Shown one piece after another: positions 1-7,105 of a stretch of DNA of 8,676 nucleotides. The notes beneath the pieces were generated by a model. That model did no database searches and was not told where the DNA came from. It saw only the letters and a list, made by a program, of their open reading frames with translations. The DNA comes from CAZNER01 sp964572065 (GTDB lineage: Bacteria > Patescibacteriota > Dojkabacteria > JAHIVN01): the NCBI GenBank assembly GCA_964572065.1, contig CAZNER010000080.1:1-8676 (forward strand), read 5' to 3'. The stretch's first letter is position 1; each line of letters opens with the position of its first letter. Both the position numbers and the translations under genes were made by a program.

Positions 1-412
1 AATCATATCCTGTTATATTCACTTTAACAAATCTTGCTTGAACTGGGTCTGCTAAGTCATGTGTTCTTACAAACTCACTATTATCACTTATTGTAAATAT
101 AGTACTAAAAGATAGACCGTTTGTAGATGTTTGTACTGTATAGTCGGTAACCATATAATTATCATCTGTATCATCATAACCATGATATATTTTAACTCTA
201 TAAATACTGTAAACTGCTCCGAGATCTATACTAACCCAAGGATTACTATCTCCATCAGACCCCCAAGCTTCATAAAGTGTAGCTTGATCATCCAAATCTA
301 AATTGCTCGAAGATATTTCACCATTAACAAGATTATCATAGGTCATCATTCCAAAGTAACTTGATCCACTGACAGTTGCTTCCAAAGCAAGATTGGTGGA
401 GCTTTCATAAGA
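1..412 (-). other. Domain: canonical discoidin (F5/8 type C), cut by window edge
   Basis: From residue 2096 onward the sequence has the textbook order. STNLALEATVSGSS is the opening strand, DNLVNGE marks the ligand-loop region, NPWVSIDLGAVYSIYRVKIYHG the central strands, DYTVQTSTNGLSFSTI the S-x-N-G strand-turn, and PVQARFVKVNITGYD the R-F-V-K-V strand. About 10-15 residues, including the last strand, should follow beyond the left edge. Confidence 0.8.
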
Positions 413-3400
413 CGTAATAGACTTTCCTAAATAATCCCATTCATGATTATAATGCCCGCCGGCTGGAGAAATTTGTGTAGAAATATCAGGATATATTCCT
501 AATTTTCTAATAACTCTTGAGGTACCATCTCCACTTAAAAGATCGAAACGAAGCCACCTAACATCATTAGTCACGTCTAAAGCATCCGTTATTGGCCATA
601 TAACTTTTGCATTTTTCCAATACAAATACAAAGTGTATTGCGTATGACCACTATACACATAAACTCTAATATAATTTATCTGGCCTACATCAAGTTCACC
701 ACCAGTTGTTATAAAATCTCTCATTAAAAAATAAAAAGTTTGGTAACTAGTAGTTAATCTGCTTAAATCAGTATTATAAAGTGTATAATGCCATTCTTCT
801 GAATTATATGTTCCGGCACTGGTTATTTCTATCTGTCCTATCACACTAGTATCAATATAATCAGCTGCAGATAATCTCATATCAATTGAAAATATACCAT
901 TTTCTTTAGTTAAACCGGCACAATCAACAGCAGTAAATGATTTTGCAACTGTTACATAACCAGGTTGTGTTGAATTAGCTCCATAAACTTCACTAGAATA
1001 TAATGTTTTAATGTTTGTATAAGAATCCCTTGTTGCCCACGTAACTTCTGACACATCACTAACTTCATCATTTGAATAATAAATATCGGTGCTGTTTTCA
1101 TCCCATATAGAAAACGGTTGTGTATCAGAATCACCATAACTTCTGATAAACTCTATATCATATCTGTTTTCCAAATCTATTGCCAATTGGCAATAATAAT
1201 TAGAACTAAATACACTATCTGAATCATATATACTATAAGAATTTTCTTTATATAAATCTATATCACAATATTTACCATACAAAATATTATCAACACTAGA
1301 ATAAATAGACATTGTATAAAAACGTTCATTTACATGCCATCTATTAGGTTCATAATCCAACCTATCTAAATCTTTTGTAATTCTAAATTCAGATATAATA
1401 CCATTTAATCCCTCCCCAATTATTAAATCTTCACAATGTGAATTCATACCCATAGGCCTCGTACTAATAGCACTACTAGGATTGTAACAACGCTCACCGT
1501 TGATATATGATCTTATATAATAAGGATCACCTAGTACATCGCGTCTTATACAAACATGGTAGATACCACCTGGAATTACTGGATGCACACTTCTAGCCCA
1601 TTCATGCTGAGTACCGCCATAAAATCCAGAAGGATTATAAGATTGAGCCCAAAACTCTAGTTGATAAAGTGTTGGATCTATTCCTTCATAATCATCATAC
1701 AATTCAATTTCATAAAGCCATGTATAACTATCACCCCAATTTGCAGTAGCATTCAATCTATATTGTGTACATGCGTTATAAGGATTGGTAAACTCCCAAT
1801 AATTAACTTGATCCTCCGTCCATGCACCAAAATTACTTACACTATGCAAATCAATCCAAGTACCGCTTGCAGTAATATATCCTTGAAGAGTCCAGCTTTT
1901 CAAATTACGACTAGTTGTACTTCCAGAATATGTTTTAAGACCATATTTGGTCACCTTTTTAGCTGTCGGTAAATTACACTGCACATAAAACGGAAAAGCA
2001 TTAAATTGACAATAATTATAATGCACATCACCATCAAATAAATCTGACAACGTACCATTATAAAGATGAGTGGCTGAATAAGAAGCACCATCAACTCTAG
2101 CTACATCATAAACGCTTCTTACAAAAACAGCATAATTAGCATCTGGCGAGCCAACACCGCCTTGCTCCATCATATAACCAGCCATCCAATTTTCTGGCGG
2201 GAATGAAATATCACCATATTTAACTGTTGTTACAGGGTCCGACCAGTTTCTGACTAATGTACAATAATCAGTACCAGAAACCACAGGTAAATCATTAAAC
2301 TTTACATAAAAATCTAGTGTAAAACTTTTACATACAGTTCCATATGCTGCGTTATTAGTTCCAGGAAAAGTAAAATCACTGTTGGCTGGAACTGAAATAT
2401 AACTATTATAATCACCTGGAAAACTTATACCAGTTTTGTATGAATTAGTTATCTCAGAAAATATTTTTATTTCACTACAACTAGGTATATTATACCAACT
2501 TTGAGTAGCATATACATACATAGGCTCCTCACACCATAACTTAAAATACCTAGCTGTTTGATTTACCGGAAAGAAAAATTCAGAATAAAACTCCCATGAA
2601 TTATCCTGAACTTCCAACGGCGGACTGTCTTCTTTCATTGTATAACATAACGTCCAATTAACATTATCGTCTGATTTATAAATATACCAATTATTAGTAT
2701 AATGATATCTCCAACTTAAACCTGAATAATTATCTGGGAGATTCAAATAAAATCTGATTCTAGTAACTTCCTTTGGCGATCCTAAATCTACACCTAATGA
2801 GTGGTTTGTCGTAAGAGTTAATGAACCAGTCCATGCGGTTTCCTCCCACAACACACCATCTACCAACTCAGGTTCATTAGATAGTGTTTTGCTAGTTGGA
2901 TTAGTGTCGGAATCACTGTACAAACCACTAATTGTAGTTACTTCACTGTAATCAAAATCAAATTTACCATGATCAATTGTAATCCCCGTTCCAATGTCAA
3001 AAGTATGCTCATCATAGCTATAATCAATAATATTAGAATCTTTAACGGTTAAATTCAATGTAGTATATTTATCTATACCACAACGGTACTGATCATAATC
3101 ATCTATAACGTCATGAAACCACATTATTCTGTCTAATTCCTTTTGTGAGCCTAAATCTAATCCTATATTAGTTCCACCTTGAAGTTTATAATAACTTCCG
3201 GTTACAGAATCATTTCTTAAATGCGGAGCTGTATCAACCATAGGCCCATCTTCAAATGGTAAATCTTTATTGTGATAAAAGGTACAAGCTAACTCTTCTT
3301 CATTATAAAATGGCACCATTTCTCTAACATTCATAGCTATATGATCTTCACACAACCAACCTATTTTCCAGTATCTGTCTCTATAATAGACAGGAATATT

Positions 3401-6400
3401 TATGATACTAAAATTACTTACTGTTATATTAGAAAAATCCACAGCTACACCTGAAGCTAATGTACCAAATTCATTCCAAGTATAACCATTATCGTTTGAA
3501 TAATACGCTGTTTTACCATCTATTAAATTTCTTAAACCCCAACAATCACAATTTATAGCACAGTTGTTATGAGCGCGGTTTACTATTGGATAGTCATCCG
3601 CATTATAATATTTGGTATCAGGTCCTACTTCTGGATTTGTTATAGCTTCCTCTGACGCCATTGTGGAATGATAAATCAACCTATCTTCAATTTCTTCATC
3701 CTTAGCAATATCCACATATAGATCAAAATCAGCTCCATAAATATTTTTTATTTCCAACCTCTCGGCTTCATTAGTAGCTTCTGATTTAGAATGATCTGGA
3801 AGTAAAATATACTCACAACCCTTTTGTCCTATATAACCAGCTTCATCTTTAACGTTAAAATTCATTGTATTTAAAGTTGTTTGTGTTATAGGCTCTATTT
3901 CAATTTTAAAATACCTAGGAGTATCTCCTATAAAAGCATTAACTTTAGAATCAGATTCCTGTGTTAAGGAAGAGGTCCACCATAAATCGTTATAATATGA
4001 ATATATAATTGACATTCCGCCAATTAGATTAGAACCTACATCATCTACCTCACAATATAATTCCATTTCAGTAATCTTAGTTGAATAATGATAATCGCAA
4101 TAAAATCTAAATCCTACAACATCAATAGGTTCAAATTCGTGTATTAAAATATTCCAATCTAACTGGCTTGCTTGTAAGTTAGCTTCATAATTAGATATGA
4201 CCCCCATAGGATTACCATTAGGACTTGTTTCACCAGTATATTCTATAACCTGCTCACCTAATGACGGGTTGGTAAATAAATATTCTTTAACAGAACTATA
4301 ACCTGGACCCTCATTTTCTATTCTTATATTATCCATAGTAACAGCTGTATAATCAGGTATATAATAAAAACGCTCATCTTCAGCATTACCATAAATATCA
4401 TTCACATCTGTCATATATGATAAAGAAAAATTTCTAAAATTATTTTGTTCTTTAAAATATATAGCCGATTTATATATTCGTTTGCTTTTATTATAAGGAA
4501 AAATTAAAGTAAAAGCGATTGGATCTTCATTAAATTCTTCTATAATTGGTCTTGATTGATTACTTCCTATGTGTTGGTAAACACCTAACCATTCACTATC
4601 ACCGTTCACATAGAAATAACGAGGATTTATTGGAACAAGACTCTTTGCAACATATCCTGGAGGACCATAAGTGGTGGAATGACTATAAATATTTTCCTCA
4701 CCACCAATGTATCCATCAGCAGCTATACCATCATTAACTATTTTCACACCGTCATCTAACTTATCTATTCCATAAGCTATATTATCGTGTAAAAATCTAA
4801 AAGGATGGTTATAATCAAGTCCTAAAATAAGATTAGTTATTTCTGTATAATGTTGCCCGCCAAACAAATCTACTTCCCAATCTATATCTAAACATCTAGC
4901 CACATTAAACTCTATAGTATTAGATTCCACACTACCATAAATATCTATATCCTCTATATTAACCCTGTAACCTAAATCCACATCTATAACCAGCTTATCC
5001 TGAATCTCATCACTTCTAGCATAAACCAACAAACCTCCAAGACCGTCACCATATAGTTTTCCAGGATCAAATTCACCGGATACTTCTCCATTTATATGGT
5101 AATATAAAGCATCTACTTCCTCACCTGATATAGATTTTCCTCTATAAAGATTAGCATTATAAACACCTATGAGATCTCCCTTGTTTACCCATATATCACA
5201 TTCTATTTCTGTGTGTTCTTGGTGGAAAGAATATAATCTACCTCCCGAATAATTTCTATTCGGAATATCTAATGTATGAACAACTTCAAGATTACCATTC
5301 TTTTTAGGTCTTAATATTTTTACCTTACAATTTGTGGCTTCAATTCTGCCTTGAAAATTTTCTCCTGGTATTGAATATGAATCATCCCATCCTTGATCAA
5401 GTGTACAAGCTAAACTTATATTCTTAATTCTTCCACTAGCATTAAACGGATGATTAAAATCTATCATAGTCTTACCAGAATTTTCTAATAAATCGTATTC
5501 TCTTTCTACAGTATTAACTGTACCAGTTATAGGACTTACCGATTCATCTGATGAAGTTTCTATAGCACTAGCTCTACCTATACCACCATCTAACCAATCT
5601 TTCCTTCCGGCCTCTATATTATATATATAAGGATTAAATGAAAAACCAGTTTCAGAATCACCATCAAATAAAGTTAATAACTGAAAAGACTTGATTCTAA
5701 AAGAAGACGAAGGAGCAAAACCACTGGCTGGTGTAGTACCTGCAACTCTAGTAGATAAATCAACACCAGCATCATCAAAGAATCCTAACGTTCTGGCTAT
5801 AGGACAATCTACTATTACTACGTTGCTGCTTTCAGTATAAGTTCCAGAATATATTATAAACTCACCATCATCTGTGTAATCTATTTCAACTTCAGCATAT
5901 CCACCTATTCCTATTTTAGAAATTGCTGCCGTTAAAACTTTAGCAATCTCCAATCCATTTGCATTTTGAATTGGATCTAAATTTATTGTTTCATTTCCAT
6001 AATCATTGATATTAATAATAAGTTCATCATTAACATCTTCTTCTATATTATAAGTACCAGCATTTATAGCTGAAGATTTACAATAACCTTTACTTCCTGT
6101 GCCTGGACATGGGTGGGAATAATTTAGATAGTAATCACAAGCGGTGTTCTTACAATCATAAGTATCTACAGAAATAATTTTTATACTCTTTATAAAAAAT
6201 TCGTCACCATCTCTACCGTCTTCGTAAATAGGATAAAGACGTAGATTAGTTATATCGCCTTGCCACCATTGTTCTTCACCTAAATTTAAATTATATACGT
6301 TCCATAAATTATCTGCATTAATATCAAAATCATGGCTCTTTGTTGTATCCCATGAACCATCGCTTGCTGTGATCCACATTAATCTACCAGTTGTTGGGAG

Positions 6401-6697
6401 TGGTTGCGAACCAACTCTTTCAATTGGGTTAATTTTCATAGTTACTGTAACAACGTAATGCGTTTCGGCCGGAACAGGTTGAAATATAGTATTTCTACCA
6501 ACTAAAGCATAACTACCATATAAAGTACCAAATAGAAAATTACCCCAGCAAGTATATGTGTGGATACCATCATAGTAATCCCATCCATCCACGTCACCAT
6601 TAACACTAAAATCTGTTGCATAACCAACATTTGTGTCATACTTACAAAGAGGTGATGGCCTTACAGTTACAGCTTCATTTATGAAATTATAATCCAT
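1..6697 (-). CDS. Giant multi-domain carbohydrate-binding adhesin/tail-fibre-like protein (3' end outside window)
   Basis: A single frame stays open from ATG 6697 to the left edge: 2232 codons plus one base, with no stop. The N-terminus (MDYNFINEAVTVRPSPLCKYD) has no hydrophobic stretch, so there is no signal peptide, and I see no membrane segment later. Order of modules: CBM-like (about 20-175); Cys cluster (182-206); hook-IN-like (208-315); discoidin-like start LFDGD at 343, resumed by VDLG at 573-576 after an intervening beta-sandwich; further discoidin-like units (about 600-1240) with RYFKI (928), an Asp-box-like motif (1067-1074), RYWKI (1108) and LDLGSQKELDRI (1180); discoidin (about 1260-1415); LamG-like (1419-1780) containing a discoidin insert (1535-1670); a discoidin-like half (about 1790-1900); galactose-binding-like (1905-2035); a linker with RKLGIYPDI (2064-2072); and a canonical discoidin from 2096 onward. 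These folds bind glycans or surface polymers in known families. A receptor-binding virion fibre is the favoured inference; a bacterial surface adhesin exported by a signal-less route is the alternative. Confidence 0.9.
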   Translation of the reverse strand, partial: MDYNFINEAVTVRPSPLCKYDTNVGYATDFSVNGDVDGWDYYDGIHTYTCWGNFLFGTLYGSYALVGRNTIFQPVPAETHYVVTVTMKINPIERVGSQPLPTTGRLMWITASDGSWDTTKSHDFDINADNLWNVYNLNLGEEQWWQGDITNLRLYPIYEDGRDGDEFFIKSIKIISVDTYDCKNTACDYYLNYSHPCPGTGSKGYCKSSAINAGTYNIEEDVNDELIININDYGNETINLDPIQNANGLEIAKVLTAAISKIGIGGYAEVEIDYTDDGEFIIYSGTYTESSNVVIVDCPIARTLGFFDDAGVDLSTRVAGTTPASGFAPSSSFRIKSFQLLTLFDGDSETGFSFNPYIYNIEAGRKDWLDGGIGRASAIETSSDESVSPITGTVNTVEREYDLLENSGKTMIDFNHPFNASGRIKNISLACTLDQGWDDSYSIPGENFQGRIEATNCKVKILRPKKNGNLEVVHTLDIPNRNYSGGRLYSFHQEHTEIECDIWVNKGDLIGVYNANLYRGKSISGEEVDALYYHINGEVSGEFDPGKLYGDGLGGLLVYARSDEIQDKLVIDVDLGYRVNIEDIDIYGSVESNTIEFNVARCLDIDWEVDLFGGQHYTEITNLILGLDYNHPFRFLHDNIAYGIDKLDDGVKIVNDGIAADGYIGGEENIYSHSTTYGPPGYVAKSLVPINPRYFYVNGDSEWLGVYQHIGSNQSRPIIEEFNEDPIAFTLIFPYNKSKRIYKSAIYFKEQNNFRNFSLSYMTDVNDIYGNAEDERFYYIPDYTAVTMDNIRIENEGPGYSSVKEYLFTNPSLGEQVIEYTGETSPNGNPMGVISNYEANLQASQLDWNILIHEFEPIDVVGFRFYCDYHYSTKITEMELYCEVDDVGSNLIGGMSIIYSYYNDLWWTSSLTQESDSKVNAFIGDTPRYFKIEIEPITQTTLNTMNFNVKDEAGYIGQKGCEYILLPDHSKSEATNEAERLEIKNIYGADFDLYVDIAKDEEIEDRLIYHSTMASEEAITNPEVGPDTKYYNADDYPIVNRAHNNCAINCDCWGLRNLIDGKTAYYSNDNGYTWNEFGTLASGVAVDFSNITVSNFSIINIPVYYRDRYWKIGWLCEDHIAMNVREMVPFYNEEELACTFYHNKDLPFEDGPMVDTAPHLRNDSVTGSYYKLQGGTNIGLDLGSQKELDRIMWFHDVIDDYDQYRCGIDKYTTLNLTVKDSNIIDYSYDEHTFDIGTGITIDHGKFDFDYSEVTTISGLYSDSDTNPTSKTLSNEPELVDGVLWEETAWTGSLTLTTNHSLGVDLGSPKEVTRIRFYLNLPDNYSGLSWRYHYTNNWYIYKSDDNVNWTLCYTMKEDSPPLEVQDNSWEFYSEFFFPVNQTARYFKLWCEEPMYVYATQSWYNIPSCSEIKIFSEITNSYKTGISFPGDYNSYISVPANSDFTFPGTNNAAYGTVCKSFTLDFYVKFNDLPVVSGTDYCTLVRNWSDPVTTVKYGDISFPPENWMAGYMMEQGGVGSPDANYAVFVRSVYDVARVDGASYSATHLYNGTLSDLFDGDVHYNYCQFNAFPFYVQCNLPTAKKVTKYGLKTYSGSTTSRNLKSWTLQGYITASGTWIDLHSVSNFGAWTEDQVNYWEFTNPYNACTQYRLNATANWGDSYTWLYEIELYDDYEGIDPTLYQLEFWAQSYNPSGFYGGTQHEWARSVHPVIPGGIYHVCIRRDVLGDPYYIRSYINGERCYNPSSAISTRPMGMNSHCEDLIIGEGLNGIISEFRITKDLDRLDYEPNRWHVNERFYTMSIYSSVDNILYGKYCDIDLYKENSYSIYDSDSVFSSNYYCQLAIDLENRYDIEFIRSYGDSDTQPFSIWDENSTDIYYSNDEVSDVSEVTWATRDSYTNIKTLYSSEVYGANSTQPGYVTVAKSFTAVDCAGLTKENGIFSIDMRLSAADYIDTSVIGQIEITSAGTYNSEEWHYTLYNTDLSRLTTSYQTFYFLMRDFITTGGELDVGQINYIRVYVYSGHTQYTLYLYWKNAKVIWPITDALDVTNDVRWLRFDLLSGDGTSRVIRKLGIYPDISTQISPAGGHYNHEWDYLGKSITSYESSTNLALEATVSGSSYFGMMTYDNLVNGEISSSNLDLDDQATLYEAWGSDGDSNPWVSIDLGAVYSIYRVKIYHGYDDTDDNYMVTDYTVQTSTNGLSFSTIFTISDNSEFVRTHDLADPVQARFVKVNITGYD
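593..985 (-). other. Domain: galactose-binding-like beta-sandwich
   Basis: Residues about 1905-2035. It reads YVTVAKSFTAVDCAGL, then GIFSIDMRLSAADY, SYQTFYFLMRDF, ELDVGQINYIRVYVY (2001-2015) and YTLYLYWKNAKVIW. The sequence of a D-M/W-x strand, a W/Y-Q-x-F-x-F strand and an I-N-Y-I-R-V-x-V strand is that of non-catalytic sugar-binding jelly rolls. It precedes the conserved-looking linker VRWLRFDLLSGDG ... RKLGIYPDI (2046-2072). Confidence 0.45.
1358..2443 (-). other. Domain: LamG-like lectin module with an internal discoidin domain
   Basis: The LamG-like part opens with GISFPGDYNSYISVPANSDF and KSFTLDFYVKF (1457-1467), and runs to NYAVFVRS (1521-1528). It resumes at YQLEFWAQS (1678-1686), then GGIYHVCIRRD, YIRSYINGERC and the closing LNGIISEFRITKDL (1764-1777), the usual G-x-I-D/S-E-F-R-I end strand. 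Between the halves, residues about 1535-1670 form a discoidin-like unit: SDLFDGD (1551-1557), FYVQCNLPTAKKVTKYGLKTY, NLKSWTLQGY, QYRLNAT and YEIELYDD. Confidence 0.6.
2453..2920 (-). other. Domain: discoidin (F5/8 type C)-like module
   Basis: Residues about 1260-1415. It contains SLGVDLGSPKEVTRIRFYL (1300-1318), a YIYKSDDNVNWTL strand-turn resembling the S-x-D/N-x-x-x-W signature, ARYFKLW (1382-1388) matching the conserved R-Y/F-x-K/R-I/L strand, and the closing CSEIKIFSE. It ends directly at the start of the LamG-like module. Confidence 0.65.
4897..5671 (-). other. Domain: discoidin-like unit apparently split by an inserted beta-sandwich
   Basis: The typical discoidin opening LFDGDSETGF starts at residue 343. 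The matching VDLG strand, normally a few tens of residues later, appears only at 573-576 and is followed by VNIEDIDIYG. Between them, about residues 395-560 hold a second beta-sandwich with DFNHPF (413-418), VKILRP, and ECDIWVNKGDLIGVY (498-513). The nested reading is inference. Two separate incomplete modules are possible. Confidence 0.4.
5753..6076 (-). other. Domain: hook/flagellin-IN-like module of phage structural proteins
   Basis: Residues about 208-315. The sequence runs AGTYNIEEDVNDELIININDY, then ETINLDP, then LEIAKVLTAAISKIG, then a strand pair with GEFIIYSGTY, then ESSNVVIVDCPIARTLGFFDD. The order GTY strand, short TI-L strand, helix with A-x-x-L, I-x-S strand, SS-x-V/I strand and terminal LGF matches the repeat found in flagellar hook-associated proteins and many tailed-phage virion proteins. 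This is a fold-level resemblance read by eye. Confidence 0.5.
6173..6640 (-). other. Domain: N-terminal CBM-like beta-sandwich of the giant protein
   Basis: Residues about 20-175. It opens with FSVNGDVDGWD, carries a GNFLFGTLYGSYALVGR strand pair, and ends with WWQGDITNLRLYPI (144-157) followed by FFIKSIKI (167-174). The pattern of W-x-G-x-I-x-x-L-R-x-x-P and then a strand ending in I-K/D-x-I-x-I is familiar from carbohydrate-binding galactose-binding-like modules attached to polysaccharide-active enzymes. No catalytic module accompanies it here. Confidence 0.6.
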
Positions 6698-7092
6698 TAT
6701 AAAGGCATCCTTTTCAGATCACATTTTTCAAATATTTCAACAGGACAGGAACCTTTTCCATCCCAACCATTACATTTTCCGCAATATATAAAAATCTTTT
6801 CCGTGTGTTCAACAGAACTTATGTTTCTAAATTGTTCGTGTGAAATCATACGTACTATCACTTCATATATATTTTCTCTAATATTTTTTTCCATCTCCTT
6901 AAAAGTATATTTCATTAAAGCACTGCAAGATTTGCATCTACATACTATATAATCATTATTAATATTATTCAAAACATTTTTTATATCTACCAAATTGTTA
7001 CCATCAGAAATATAACTATTAAAAGTTTCCAACGGGTCACAATAAATAAATGTTGAATTACAATAATCACATTTTAAATTTAAAAAATCCAA
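6697..7092 (-). CDS. Small cysteine-rich, probable zinc-binding protein (131 aa, TTG start)
   Basis: This is a complete small gene between two structural-type genes. It begins at TTG behind AAAGGAG and ends at TAA 6699-6697, which overlaps the next ATG by one base. Ten cysteines lie at 8, 11, 18, 51, 53, 56, 104, 107, 116 and 124. CDYC (8-11) with CRCKSC (51-56) could make one four-Cys zinc site. CGKC (104-107) with C116 and C124 could make a second. The middle (about 60-100) is charged and probably helical. There is no signal peptide or membrane segment, which fits a cytoplasmic zinc-ribbon fold better than a disulphide-bonded one. The function is unknown. Co-translation with the giant adhesin suggests a minor structural or assembly partner, but a DNA- or RNA-binding regulator cannot be excluded. 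Confidence 0.85.
   Translation of the reverse strand: MDFLNLKCDYCNSTFIYCDPLETFNSYISDGNNLVDIKNVLNNINNDYIVCRCKSCSALMKYTFKEMEKNIRENIYEVIVRMISHEQFRNISSVEHTEKIFIYCGKCNGWDGKGSCPVEIFEKCDLKRMPL
6708..6714 (-). promoter_or_regulatory. Ribosome binding site of the giant gene
   Basis: AAAAGGA on the minus strand lies ten bases before the ATG at 6697-6695, inside the last codons of the small cysteine gene. The spacing is slightly long but usable. Together with the TAATG overlap it supports this ATG as the start and suggests translational coupling. Confidence 0.6.
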
Positions 7093-7098
7093 TTTATA

Positions 7099-7105
7099 CT
7101 CCTTT
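7099..7105 (-). promoter_or_regulatory. Strong ribosome binding site deciding a TTG start
   Basis: Read on the minus strand, AAAGGAG ends six bases before TTG at 7092-7090. Its first two bases belong to the TAA stop of the upstream gene, so termination and re-initiation are adjacent. The near-perfect Shine-Dalgarno match is the reason to accept the TTG start for the 131-residue gene. Confidence 0.8.

Noticed and set aside
952..1137. 61-codon minus-strand reading frame
   Set aside because: It lies in a different frame inside the giant gene, has no ribosome binding site, and the giant frame here encodes a coherent discoidin/jelly-roll sequence.
1661..1972. 103-codon plus-strand reading frame
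   Set aside because: It is antisense to the inserted discoidin domain. Its Ile/Cys/Thr-rich composition is that expected from reading AT-rich coding DNA backwards, and it has no ribosome binding site.
4546..4737. 63-codon plus-strand reading frame
   Set aside because: It is antisense to the giant gene, its His/Tyr-rich composition is an artefact, and it has no supporting signals.
6600..6697. Giant protein as a classical Sec-secreted surface adhesin
   Set aside because: The N-terminus is polar and charged with no hydrophobic core, and the ribosome binding site plus TAATG overlap fix the start, so no signal peptide is being missed upstream.
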